The notes beneath the pieces are model-generated. The model was not told where the DNA came from, did no database searches, and saw only the letters and a program-made list of their open reading frames with translations. 64,000 nucleotides of DNA from Saccharopolyspora erythraea (GTDB taxonomy: Bacteria; Actinomycetota; Actinomycetes; Mycobacteriales; Pseudonocardiaceae): the NCBI RefSeq assembly GCF_018141105.1, contig NZ_CP054839.1, positions 4,960,001-5,024,000 on the forward strand, in the 5' to 3' direction. Both the position numbers and the translations under genes were made by a program. This document shows positions 25,095 to 33,213 of the stretch, piece after piece (the first letter of the stretch is position 1; the number at the start of each line of letters is the position of its first letter).

Positions 25095-26651
25095 TCAGTC
25101 CGATGTGGAGACCGTCGTGCTGCCCACGACGACGTCGGCGGGGTCCACGATCGGCGGCACCGGCGTGTCGGCGGCGGGCACCCACCGCGGGCCGTCCGGG
25201 CCGAAGACGCCGCGCGGTTCCGGGAAGATCCGCAGCAGCGCGAGGTAGACGACGGCCGCCAGCACCAGCGACAGCGGCAGGCCGATGTCGACACCGCCCG
25301 CCAGGTGGCCGAACGGACCCACGAACTGGCCGGGGCTGTTGACGAACATCAGCGCGGTGGCCGCCGACAGCAGCCACGCCGACATGCCGCGCCAGTTCCA
25401 GCCGTGGTCGAACCAGTACCGGCCACCATGCTGGCGCCGGTTGAACACCTGCAGCGCGTCCGGGTCGTACCAGCCGCGCCGGGTGAGGTAGCCGAGGGTC
25501 ATGACCACCATCCACGGCGCGGTGCAGGTGACGATCAGCGTGGCGAAGGTGGAGATGCTCTGCACCAGGTTCAGCCCGAACCGGCCTGCGAAGATCAGCG
25601 CGATGGCCGCGGCGCCGACCAGCGCGGTGGCCTGCACCCGGGAGAACCGCGGGAAGACACTGGAGAAGTCCAGGCCGGTGCCGTAGAGCGCGGTGGTGCC
25701 GGTCGACATGCCGCCGATGAGCGCGATCAGGCACAGCGGCGCGAAGTACCAGCCGGGGGCGACCGCGAGCAGCCCGCCGACGTAGTTCGGCGCCTCGGCA
25801 GCCAGGTACTGCGGCGCCGCGGTGGCGATCACGGTCGCGGTCGCCAGCCCGAACCCGAACGGCACGATCGTGGCGAGCTGGGCGAACAGCGCCGCCGCCA
25901 CCACCCGCGGCCGGGGCGTCGAAGCCGGGATGTAGCGCGACCAGTCGCCGAGGAAGGCGCCGAAGGAGACCGGGTTGGCCAGCACGATCAGCGCGGCACC
26001 GATGAACGACGGCCAGAACGCCGACGGGCCGGAGGTGTCGAGCGTTCCCGCGTAGGACGGGTCGAAGGCCCCGCCGAACGCGAACGCGCCCAGCACGAAC
26101 AACGTCGTGGCCGCCAGCACCGCGATCTTGTTGACCAGCAGCATGAACCGGAAGCCGTAGACGCACACCACCAGCACCAGCCCGGCGAACACCGCGTATG
26201 CGACGGCGAACGCGACGGGCGTCTCGGGCACGTGCAGCACCCGGCTCGCGGTGCCGACCAGCGCGTCACCGGAGCTCCACACCGAGATGGCGAAGAACGT
26301 CACCGCCGTCAGCAGCGACAGGAACGAGCCGACGATCCGGCCGTGCACTCCGAGGTGCGCCGACGAGGAGACCGCGTTGTTGGTCCCGTTCGCCGGGCCG
26401 AACACCGCCATCGGGCACAGCACGAGCGCCCCCGCGGTCAGGCCGAGCGCGGTCGCGGCCAGCCCCTGCCAGAAGGACAGGCCGAACAGGATGGGGAACG
26501 CGCCGAGCACGGCGGTCGAGAAGGTGTTGGCGCCGCCGAAGCTGAGCCGGAACAGGTCGAGGGGCCGCGCGGTGCGTTCGTGGTCCGGGATCCGCTCCAC
26601 GCCGTTCTGCTCGACCGCGGTGACCGGTGGCGGTGCCACCTCGTTCGACAT
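25095..26651 (-). CDS. NCS1-family purine/cytosine permease
   Basis: A 518-residue transporter with 12 predicted helices. The family is recognised from RPLDLFRLSFGGANTFSTAVLGAFPILFGLSFWQGL (TM1), GPANGTNNAVSSSAHLGVHGRIVGS (TM3 region), LGDWSRYIP and WFDHGWNWRG. NCS1 members (CodB, FurE, CytX, PucI) import cytosine, purines, hydantoins, allantoin or thiamine pyrimidine by cation symport. The downstream TenA-like gene makes a pyrimidine salvage role plausible. ATG 26651 (MSNEVAPPPV) follows a GGGAGG ribosome site. No upstream regulatory RNA recognised. Confidence 0.88.
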   Translation of the reverse strand: MSNEVAPPPVTAVEQNGVERIPDHERTARPLDLFRLSFGGANTFSTAVLGAFPILFGLSFWQGLAATALGLTAGALVLCPMAVFGPANGTNNAVSSSAHLGVHGRIVGSFLSLLTAVTFFAISVWSSGDALVGTASRVLHVPETPVAFAVAYAVFAGLVLVVCVYGFRFMLLVNKIAVLAATTLFVLGAFAFGGAFDPSYAGTLDTSGPSAFWPSFIGAALIVLANPVSFGAFLGDWSRYIPASTPRPRVVAAALFAQLATIVPFGFGLATATVIATAAPQYLAAEAPNYVGGLLAVAPGWYFAPLCLIALIGGMSTGTTALYGTGLDFSSVFPRFSRVQATALVGAAAIALIFAGRFGLNLVQSISTFATLIVTCTAPWMVVMTLGYLTRRGWYDPDALQVFNRRQHGGRYWFDHGWNWRGMSAWLLSAATALMFVNSPGQFVGPFGHLAGGVDIGLPLSLVLAAVVYLALLRIFPEPRGVFGPDGPRWVPAADTPVPPIVDPADVVVGSTTVSTSD

Positions 26652-26778
26652 CGCTCTGCCCTCCCGCACGCGCGCTGCTGTGATCAGCCAGGATGTGCCG
26701 TCGCCGTCGCGGCCGGGAAGCGGGTGATCCTCCAACAGCGGCCGCCGGCGTTGTAGGAAAGCACAAGCCGCGGCGGGC

Positions 26779-26808
26779 GGCGCCGGCGGCCGGGGAGCCG
26801 CCGGCGCC
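26779..26808 (-). terminator. Terminator after the endonuclease I gene
   Basis: GGCGCCGGCGGC and GCCGCCGGCGCC form a perfect 12-bp stem with a 6-nt loop, 8 nt past the stop at 26816. Confidence 0.7.
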
Positions 26809-26815
26809 GGACACG

Positions 26816-27625
26816 TCAGCGCCAGATCTCGCCGACCCACTCCGGGTGGTCGATGAACGGGTTCCGGTTGTGCTGGAACTGGTCGAAGATCACCTGGTTG
26901 CGGCGCTTCTCGAACTCGTCCGGCGGGTCCTGGGCGTGCCACTGGCGAAGCACCGACAACCGGCCCATGAACGGCGCCGAACCGTTGTCGACGTTGTCGT
27001 TGAGCTCAAGGTCGGCGAAGCCCTCCTGGCCCTGCCAGCGCACCGCCATGTAGAAGATCATCCGCGCGACGTCACCCTTGACCTCGTCGCGCGGCTCGTA
27101 GGAGTCGTCGTCGGTGAAGTTGCCGGGCGCCTCCCCGACCTCCGAGCCGCCCATGTCGAAGTCCTTGCTGCCGCGCGTGCTGTTGACCGAGACGTCGGTC
27201 GGGCGCAGGTGGTGGACGTCGGTGCCGGGGCCGGGGGCGGTGCCGAAGTCGCCGTGCGACTTGGCCCAGACGTGCTCGCGGTTCCAGTCCTCGGGGCCGC
27301 CGCCGTTGGTGTCCTTGCTCTGCGAACGCCCCGTGTAGAGCAGGACGACGTTGGCCGGGTTCCGCGGGTCCTCGTCGGTGACCTTGAGCGCGTCCCAGAC
27401 CCCGTCGTAGGAAAGCGTCGTGGTGCCGTTGCCGATGATCTGGTGGAGGGCGGTCTTGAGCTCCTCACCGGTCTTGCCGATCGCGTCCTGGTAGTAGTCG
27501 TCGGCGGCGACCGCGGGGGCACCGGAGTGCGGTTCGACGGGCTCGGCGGCCGATGCCTGGGGCGCGACGGCCACCAGCGCGAAGCCGAGCAGCAGGGGTA
27601 AGGGTTTCCAGCGGGCGTTGTGCAC
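26816..27625 (-). CDS. Secreted endonuclease I family nuclease
   Basis: A 269-residue secreted DNase/RNase of the endonuclease I (EndA/NucM, Vvn) family. A Sec signal peptide covers residues 1-26 (LLLGFALVAVAPQASA, cleavage after ASA). The beta-beta-alpha-metal core is WNREHVWAKSHG (H118) and DVHHLRPTD (H138, H139), with VNSTRGSKDF completing the site. Typical role: degradation of extracellular nucleic acid for nutrition. It is a single-gene unit ending in a strong hairpin, with a palindrome far upstream at 27830-27851. A second, unrelated secreted nuclease is encoded at 49.8 kb. Confidence 0.92.
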   Translation of the reverse strand: MHNARWKPLPLLLGFALVAVAPQASAAEPVEPHSGAPAVAADDYYQDAIGKTGEELKTALHQIIGNGTTTLSYDGVWDALKVTDEDPRNPANVVLLYTGRSQSKDTNGGGPEDWNREHVWAKSHGDFGTAPGPGTDVHHLRPTDVSVNSTRGSKDFDMGGSEVGEAPGNFTDDDSYEPRDEVKGDVARMIFYMAVRWQGQEGFADLELNDNVDNGSAPFMGRLSVLRQWHAQDPPDEFEKRRNQVIFDQFQHNRNPFIDHPEWVGEIWR

Positions 27626-27829
27626 AGGCGTTGTCCTCTCCCGGCGAGCCGGGGAGCGCCGCGGACAGCGCCGCCGCGTGCCCCCGGGCTGCTGTCTTTC
27701 CGGGAGCGTGCCACAGAACGATCTCCATCGAGTGAACCGAACGGAGCAGTTCGGTGTCCGAGAGTGATGATCAAGGCGAACAACACCAGGGAGAACGACA
27801 CGGCAAGCAGATCGTGGTCACGCAACGCT

Positions 27830-27851
27830 ACTTTCGTCGTGGTTCGAAAGT
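27830..27851. promoter_or_regulatory. Palindrome in the endonuclease/SGNH intergenic region
   Basis: ACTTTCG-N8-CGAAAGT, a perfect inverted repeat in an otherwise featureless 381-bp gap (27626-28006) between divergent genes. It could be an operator for either gene. The rest of the gap shows no convincing gene. Confidence 0.35.
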
Positions 27852-28006
27852 GCCGGCGACCCTGCCGTGGTCGTGGGTCCGCTCGGCACCGAGAACCATC
27901 GCGCAACGCCACCGGGCTTGCGGACCGCCGCACCCGCGAGTCCGCGTCGCCGCCCTCGCCGAGTCTTCGCCTGACGGTCGCCGGATCGCCACCGACACCT
28001 CACCGG

Positions 28007-28864
28007 ATGTGGAGCATCGCTCAGAATCATGTGCGCGTGCACGCAGAGGCGATCACTCCGGTCCCGTCGGCGCGAGGTGAGCCGACCACGCTGACCGTCC
28101 TGGGCGACTCCATCGCCGTGGGCATCGGCGACCCGGTGCGGGGTGGCGCATGGCGCGGCTTCGCGCCGTTGCTGGCCGCGGCGATGGACGTGCGCCTGAC
28201 CAACGTCGCCACCAGCGGGGCACGCGTGGCCGACGTCCGCGACCAGCAGCTGCCGCTGGCGCTGCGGGAGGAGCCCGACCTCGCCGTGGTGATCGTGGGG
28301 ATGAACGACACGATGCGGTCGGACTTCGACGCCGAGCGCATGCACGCCGACCTCGACCGCGTGCTGTCGTCGCTGACCGCGGCGGGCGCGGCCGTGGTGA
28401 CCATCCGCTACCACGACCACGGCAGGGTGTTCCGGCTGCCGGGGCCGTTGCGCCGGCTGCTCGCCGCGCGCATCGCCGAGCTCAACTCCGCGCTGGAGGC
28501 GGCCGCGCACCGCAACGGCTCCGGAATCGTCGACCTCGACCGGTTGCCCGGCGCGTACCACCCCTCGATCTGGAGCGTCGACCGACTCCACCCCTGCGAG
28601 CTCGGGCACCGGCTGCTCGCGCACGCCTTCGCGCGCCAGTTCGCCGAAGCGGGCGTGACCGTCTCCGGAGAGGTCTCGTTGCAGTGCTCCGGCGGAGTGC
28701 GCGTCCGGCGGCTCGACCACCTGGGGTGGTTGGTGTTCAAGGGAATTCCGTGGCTGCTGAGCCGCGGCCGCGACCTCCTGCCGCACCTGCTGCGCACCTT
28801 GCTGCGCCCCAGCGGCGTGCCGGAAAGCATTGCCCCTCCGCAGCAGAACCGGTCGATCGGCTGA
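28007..28864 (+). CDS. SGNH/GDSL hydrolase
   Basis: A 285-residue SGNH hydrolase. Block I is TVLGDSIAVGIGDPV (nucleophile S35), the Gly/Asn blocks appear as TSGARVADV and GMNDTM, and block V is SVDRLHPCELGHRLLA carrying the catalytic Asp and His. These enzymes are esterases or lipases with broad substrates; this one lacks a signal peptide, so it is probably cytoplasmic. After block V the protein continues with a basic Trp/Leu-rich tail. ATG 28007 is chosen; GTG 28031 or 28037 is also possible, and ribosome-site evidence is weak for all. Confidence 0.85.
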   Translation: MWSIAQNHVRVHAEAITPVPSARGEPTTLTVLGDSIAVGIGDPVRGGAWRGFAPLLAAAMDVRLTNVATSGARVADVRDQQLPLALREEPDLAVVIVGMNDTMRSDFDAERMHADLDRVLSSLTAAGAAVVTIRYHDHGRVFRLPGPLRRLLAARIAELNSALEAAAHRNGSGIVDLDRLPGAYHPSIWSVDRLHPCELGHRLLAHAFARQFAEAGVTVSGEVSLQCSGGVRVRRLDHLGWLVFKGIPWLLSRGRDLLPHLLRTLLRPSGVPESIAPPQQNRSIG

Positions 28865-28923
28865 CGACGTGCAGTGACGTCCCCCGGAAACCCCCAGCCC
28901 CAGACCCCAGACCGCCGGCGGAG

Positions 28924-29268
28924 CTACGCCGGGCGGGCGTCGGTGACGTAGAAGGGAATTCCCTGCATGCAGGTCGTGGGCGCGCCCGGTCGCGCCTCAC
29001 CGCGGACCACCACGTGCAGTCCCGGCCTGCGGATGTCCGGGTCGTCCCCGATCAGCTGGTAGAGCCGGCCGCCGGAACGCAGCACGTAGCACCCCGATTC
29101 GACACCGGAGGCGATCGTGCCGCTGATCGTGGCCCGCTCGGCGCGGTCGGGTGCCGGTGCGGCCACCGGCGGGGCCGGGCCGACCGGGGCGGCGGAGTCC
29201 TGTTGCACGGCGCAGCCGGCGGCCGCGACGGCCAGTCCGGCGCAGAGCAGAAGTCGTAACGCATCCAT
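28924..29268 (-). CDS. Small exported lipoprotein
   Basis: A 114-residue protein with a lipoprotein signal (MDALRLLLCAGLAVAAAGC; lipobox cysteine C19). After a Pro/Ala-rich tether, residues 45-114 form a compact beta-rich domain (ATISGTIASGVESGCYVLRSGGRLYQLIGDDPDIRRPGLHVVVRGEA) with two further cysteines (about C60 and C100) that may pair. This looks like a small OB-fold-type domain found in other actinomycete lipoproteins. Membrane-anchored, extracytoplasmic; function unknown. Single gene, convergent with the SGNH hydrolase gene. Confidence 0.75.
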   Translation of the reverse strand: MDALRLLLCAGLAVAAAGCAVQQDSAAPVGPAPPVAAPAPDRAERATISGTIASGVESGCYVLRSGGRLYQLIGDDPDIRRPGLHVVVRGEARPGAPTTCMQGIPFYVTDARPA

Positions 29269-29445
29269 GGCCCAATTGGACTACTGCACCAAACCGGACG
29301 CGAACCCGATGAAGGACGGCGCCACCCCGGCGACCGGCGGGCTCGCTGCCGCAGCGACGCCGCCACGATCCGGCAGGCCGCGAAGCCCTCGCGCGGCCCG
29401 CCTCGGCCTCGTTGCAAGGAACAGCCGCCGGGGTGATGCCGCGGC

Positions 29446-30864
29446 TCAGGCGTAGCAGTAGGAGTCCGAGGACGCGTCCCCTCCCTGCAGCCGGACCTGG
29501 TGCACCCGCAGGCCGTGGAACTCCGCACCGCGCGGGAAGAACCGCGGATCCGGCGTCAGCCCTCCCCCCGCGTCCGGGTCGGTGTCGAGCTTGGCCAGCC
29601 ACGCACCGACACCGTCGGGGTAGAACTGGTCGTCCCACGCCCCGTAGAGCGAGTTGGACAGGTAGATCCGCCTGCCGTCCCGGCTGACCTCCACCATCTG
29701 CGGCCCACCCGACAGCGCCTCGTCCGGGGCGGCGGGGTGCGGCGTGCGGCGGGTGATGCCGCCGAGGCGGACCGAGCCGACCTCCCTGGGCCGCGAGGGC
29801 TCGCCGACGTCGTACTGCTTGAGCTCCCCGGTTCCCCAGCACGAGACGTAGAGGAACCGGTCGTCGACCGACAGCGCGATGTCGGTGACCAGGGGCGGCA
29901 CGGCGCCGAACGGCTTGAGCGCCGGGGGCAGGTCCTCCGGGTCGGCCGGCTCGGCGGGAATCGTGACGACCTTCTCCGCGTGCCAGCGGTCGTCGTCGCG
30001 GTACCAGCGCCACACCGAGGCCGACAGGTCCGCGGTGCTCACGACCACACCCGCGAAGCCCCAGGTGGCGTCGGGGTTGTGGGCGGGGCGCAGCTCCAGC
30101 ACCATCTGGTGCTCCTCGCCGAGGTCGACGCGCTGGACGTGCCTGCCGGCGTCGAGGTCCCAGAAGTGCAGCGCGTGGCCGTACTGGTTCCCGAGCAGCA
30201 GCTCGGGGTTCAGCCCGTCCTCGATCATCGAGGGCGTTCCCCACTCGCTGGTGATCAGCGTGTTGTGGTTGAGGTGCCACCACGCGTCGTAGGCCAGGTG
30301 CTGCGGACCGCGGTCGGTCTCCCACGCGCGCACGACGTCGAAGGTGTCGTGGTCCAGCACCGCGATGCCGCCGGGGCCGTCCGACCCGTTCGCGCCGCCC
30401 AGGCACGACAGGTAGATGCCGGTCGGACCGCAGTGCAGCGTGTGCGGCCGGGAGTATCCCGCGCGCTCGGCGAGCTCGGCGGCCTCGATGGTGCGCACCA
30501 GCGCGGGGCGGGCCGGGTCGGCGTGGGTGTCGTAGACGTGGATGCGCGAGGACCGCAGTCCCGGCAGCAGCAGGTACCTGCGGTGCAGCCCCCCGGCGTG
30601 GTGCTCGGCGTGTGCGATGGAGCTGCTGCACGCGTTCCAGCCGAAGTGGTGCAGCTCGTCCCCGCGCGTGGGCAGGTCCGTCCACCCCACCACCCGGCCG
30701 TAGCCGTCGGACTCCGGGTCGGTGTCGATGGCGGTCAGGGCGTCGGGGCGCTGGGCGGTGCGGTCGTAGGCGACGACGTAGGCCAGCTTCTCGGCGGGCG
30801 CGGCGATCGCCTCCGCCGGGGTGCGGTAGAAGGTCGGGTCCGTGTGGTGCGGCGACGAGCTCAT
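29446..30864 (-). CDS. Selenium-binding protein (SBP56/methanethiol oxidase family)
   Basis: A 472-residue protein of the SBP56 family, a seven-bladed beta-propeller. Conserved blocks include DELHHFGWNACSSS, RPHTLHCGPTGIYLSCLGGANGSDGPGG, WWHLNHNTLITSEWGTP and the C-terminal EFHGLRVHQVRLQGGDASSDSYCYA, whose last cysteine is typical. Bacterial and human members oxidise methanethiol to formaldehyde, H2S and H2O2 and use copper. This points to organosulfur metabolism, in line with the sulfonate-type enzymes elsewhere in the window, though no operon links them. ATG 30864. Confidence 0.93.
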   Translation of the reverse strand: MSSSPHHTDPTFYRTPAEAIAAPAEKLAYVVAYDRTAQRPDALTAIDTDPESDGYGRVVGWTDLPTRGDELHHFGWNACSSSIAHAEHHAGGLHRRYLLLPGLRSSRIHVYDTHADPARPALVRTIEAAELAERAGYSRPHTLHCGPTGIYLSCLGGANGSDGPGGIAVLDHDTFDVVRAWETDRGPQHLAYDAWWHLNHNTLITSEWGTPSMIEDGLNPELLLGNQYGHALHFWDLDAGRHVQRVDLGEEHQMVLELRPAHNPDATWGFAGVVVSTADLSASVWRWYRDDDRWHAEKVVTIPAEPADPEDLPPALKPFGAVPPLVTDIALSVDDRFLYVSCWGTGELKQYDVGEPSRPREVGSVRLGGITRRTPHPAAPDEALSGGPQMVEVSRDGRRIYLSNSLYGAWDDQFYPDGVGAWLAKLDTDPDAGGGLTPDPRFFPRGAEFHGLRVHQVRLQGGDASSDSYCYA

Positions 30865-31197
30865 GGCTGCTCCTGTGGCGGAGTTGTGAGCGGTGGGCGC
30901 GGACGCTGTGCCCACGAGCCTGCCGCTCGGTGACCGGCGTGTCACGCTCGCGATCCGGTGTTCCACTCCGTAAGAACCGCGCGGGGCGCGTCGACCCGTC
31001 CGGCGCGACATCATCCGTCCTAACTGGATTCTCCCGCCGGTGCCCCGCACCCGCCGACCGGAGGACGCCGCATGCGCACACGCCCGCACCGGTTGGACCT
31101 GAACCGATTCGGAACGATGATTGACACGAACGCTCACCGGGTAGGCCACTGCCAACGACGACCTCGCGAGAACGCGAGCGGCACAGTGGGAGGTGAT
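30865..31197. other. Intergenic region between divergent genes
   Basis: A 333-bp interval with no convincing gene. Upstream of the small gene at 31198 there is a sigma-B-like promoter pattern (31119-31144, listed separately). An alternative start at 31072 for that gene would fill part of the gap but lacks coding character. Confidence 0.4.
31119..31144 (+). promoter_or_regulatory. Possible sigma-B-type (stress) promoter
   Basis: GATT-N16-GGGTAG resembles the actinomycete general-stress consensus GNNT-N14-16-GGGTAY. It lies 54 bp upstream of the small gene at 31198. TTGACA at 31121 overlaps it but lacks a good -10 at 17 nt. Confidence 0.35.
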
Positions 31198-31425
31198 GTG
31201 GACACCATGGTCCACAATGCACATTTCATGCCCGCCCGACGGGGAACCGAACCGGTGGTCAGCGTGCGGGACGACCGCGGGGCCGAGGTCACCGAGCTGG
31301 CCCTGCCGGAGACGGTGACCACGCCCGACCAGGCCGAGGAGGAACTGCGCGCGGCCGGGTGGGTCCGCAGCGCGCAGTGGAGCACCACCGACGACGGATG
31401 GATCGCACCGGTCGTCGCGGTGTGA
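31198..31425 (+). CDS. 75-residue hypothetical protein
   Basis: GTG 31198 is preceded by GGAGG at 4 nt; ATG 31207 is the alternative. The protein (MDTMVHNAHFMPARRGTEPV and onward) has a short beta-rich core: VVSVRDDRGAEVTELALPETVTTPDQAEEELRAAGWVRSAQW. The pattern of a strand pair followed by a helix ending in 'AAGW' is seen in many small actinomycete proteins whose function is unknown. No cysteine pair, no membrane segment. It is 35 bp upstream of the next small gene on the same strand, so the two form an operon, perhaps stress-induced. Confidence 0.6.
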   Translation: MDTMVHNAHFMPARRGTEPVVSVRDDRGAEVTELALPETVTTPDQAEEELRAAGWVRSAQWSTTDDGWIAPVVAV

Positions 31426-31460
31426 CCACGACCGTCCCGCGAAGGCCAGGAGGACCAGCG

Positions 31461-31802
31461 ATGCCCGCAGACCGACTGCCCCTACCCGACTACGACGAGC
31501 TCCCGATCGGGCAGCTCCGCCACCGCATCCGGTCCCTGCAACCGGAGCAGGTGCGGGAGCTGCTGGAGCACGAGCAGCGGCACGGCCACCGCCTGCCCGT
31601 CGAGGAGCTGCTGACCGCCCGATTGCAGGAGCTGGAGGAGGGCGCCGAGCCGTCACCGGGTTCGCCCGAGTCGATGCCCGAGACGCCCGGCCACACCCGC
31701 GGCGGGTCGCCGGTGGCCCCCGGCAGCGGCCGGGGGCCGAGCGGACCGCCGCCCAGGCACGGCATCATCGGCGAGCAGGGCAGGCCGAACCCCAACAGCT
31801 GA
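31461..31802 (+). CDS. Conserved small actinomycete protein (DUF8129-like)
   Basis: A 113-residue protein. Residues 1-62 form a conserved helical domain: LPDYDELPIGQLRHRIRSLQPEQVRELLEHEQRHGHRLPVEELLTARLQELEEGAEPSPG, a pattern shared by many actinomycete proteins; the C-terminal half is a disordered Pro/Gly-rich tail. I link it from memory to DUF8129; the function is not established. AGGAGGA precedes ATG 31461. It is the second gene of a two-gene unit that ends in a 19-bp hairpin stem. Confidence 0.75.
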   Translation: MPADRLPLPDYDELPIGQLRHRIRSLQPEQVRELLEHEQRHGHRLPVEELLTARLQELEEGAEPSPGSPESMPETPGHTRGGSPVAPGSGRGPSGPPPRHGIIGEQGRPNPNS

Positions 31803-31809
31803 CGCGGAG

Positions 31810-31857
31810 CGCGGTGGTGCCCGCCGGTCGATGTCGGCCGGCGGGCACCACCGCGCC
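31810..31857. terminator. Very strong bidirectional terminator
   Basis: A perfect 19-bp stem (left arm 31810-31828, right arm 31839-31857, beginning CCGGCGGGCACC) with a 10-nt loop, between convergent genes that end at 31802 and 31866. Confidence 0.8.
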
Positions 31858-31865
31858 GCGAGCGC

Positions 31866-33212
31866 TCAGTCCACGGCACCGACGCCGAGGTGGTCGCGAA
31901 GCGTCGGACCCTCGTACTCGGTGCGGAACACGCCACGTTCCTGGAGCAACGGCACGACGGTGTCGGCGAACTCGTCCAGCCCGCCCGGGGTGACGTGCGG
32001 GACCAGGATGAAGCCGTCACTGGCGTCGGCCTGCACGAACTCGTTGATGGAGGCGGCGATGGTGGCCGCCGACCCGACGAACGTCTGCCGTGCGGTGACC
32101 TCGATGATGAGCTCGCGCAGCGACAGCTTCTTCGTCTCGGCCAGCTCCCGCCACTGCTTCGCCGTGGCCAGCGGGTCCCGGTACATCCGGACGCCGGCCC
32201 GGCCCTTCGAGATCGTGTTCTCCCCGACGACCGGGTCCACCTCCGGCAGCGGGCCGTCCGGGTCGTAGCCGGAGAGGTCGCGGTTCCACAGCTGCTCGGC
32301 GAATTTGACCGCGGTCTGCCCGCTGACCTGCGTGCGCCGCACGGCCTCGGCGCGCTCCCGCGCCTGGGCATCGGTGTCGCCGAGAACGAACGTCGCGGCG
32401 GGCAGCACCACGAGCTGGTCGTGCGTGCGGCCGTGGCGGGCCAGGCGCCCCTTGACGTCGGAGTAGAACTTCCGCCCCGCCTCCAGGGTCGCATGCCTGG
32501 TGAAGATCGCGTCGGCGGTCGCGGCGGCGAACTCCCGTCCTTCTTCGGAGTCGCCCGCCTGCAGGATCACCGGCCGCCCTTGCGGGGAGCGCGGCACGTT
32601 GAACCGGCCGGAGATGTCGAAGTGCGCGTCGTGATGGGCGAACGCGCCGGCGTCCGGCTCCTTCAGGAAGGTCCCGGACTCCCGGTCGGCGAGGATCTCG
32701 TGTCCCCGCCACGAGTCGAACAGCTCCCACGCGGTGCGCAGGAACGTCTCGGCGCGTTCGTAGCGCTGCTCCTGCGGGAGGAAACCGCCGCGCCGGAAGT
32801 TCTCCCCGGTGAAGGCGTCCCACGAGGTGACCACGTTCCACGCCGCCCGGCCTTCGGACAGGTGGTCGAGGGTGGCGAACTGGCGGGCGACCTCGTAGGG
32901 CTCGTTGAACGTGGAGTTGATGGTGCCCGCCAGACCGATGCGCTCGGTCACGGCAGCGAGCGCGGAGAGCACCGCGAACGTGTCCGGCCTGCCGACGACG
33001 TCGAGGTCGTAGATCTTGCCCGCCTGCTCGCGCAGCCGGAGTCCCTCGGCGAGGAAGAAGAAGTCGAACTTGGCGCGTTCGGCGGTCCTCGCCAGGTGCG
33101 CGAACGAGCCGAACTCGATGTGGCTGCCCGCCTGCGGATCGCTCCAGACGGTCGTGTTGTTGACCCCGGGGAAATGCGCTGCCAGGTGGATCTGCTTGAG
33201 CGGCTTGGTCAT
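31866..33212 (-). CDS. NtaA/SnaA/DszA-family flavin monooxygenase
   Basis: A 448-residue luciferase-like monooxygenase of the nitrilotriacetate/dibenzothiophene-sulfone/pristinamycin (NtaA/SnaA/DszA) branch: GSFAHLARTAERAKFDFFFLAEGLRLREQ, GLAGTINSTFNEPYEVARQFATLDHLSEGRAAWNVVTSWD and SPQGRPVILQAGDSEEGREFAA are diagnostic. It uses FMNH2 from a partner reductase to oxidise C-S, C-N or related substrates, often for sulfur or nitrogen scavenging. ATG 33212 begins one nucleotide after the stop of the upstream homologue, so the two are translationally coupled. No reductase gene is adjacent. Confidence 0.9.
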   Translation of the reverse strand: MTKPLKQIHLAAHFPGVNNTTVWSDPQAGSHIEFGSFAHLARTAERAKFDFFFLAEGLRLREQAGKIYDLDVVGRPDTFAVLSALAAVTERIGLAGTINSTFNEPYEVARQFATLDHLSEGRAAWNVVTSWDAFTGENFRRGGFLPQEQRYERAETFLRTAWELFDSWRGHEILADRESGTFLKEPDAGAFAHHDAHFDISGRFNVPRSPQGRPVILQAGDSEEGREFAAATADAIFTRHATLEAGRKFYSDVKGRLARHGRTHDQLVVLPAATFVLGDTDAQARERAEAVRRTQVSGQTAVKFAEQLWNRDLSGYDPDGPLPEVDPVVGENTISKGRAGVRMYRDPLATAKQWRELAETKKLSLRELIIEVTARQTFVGSAATIAASINEFVQADASDGFILVPHVTPGGLDEFADTVVPLLQERGVFRTEYEGPTLRDHLGVGAVD

Positions 33213-33213
33213 C

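Noticed and set aside
26652-26815. TPP riboswitch upstream of the NCS1 permease.
   Set aside because: The characteristic CTGAGA and late conserved blocks are not present in this leader.
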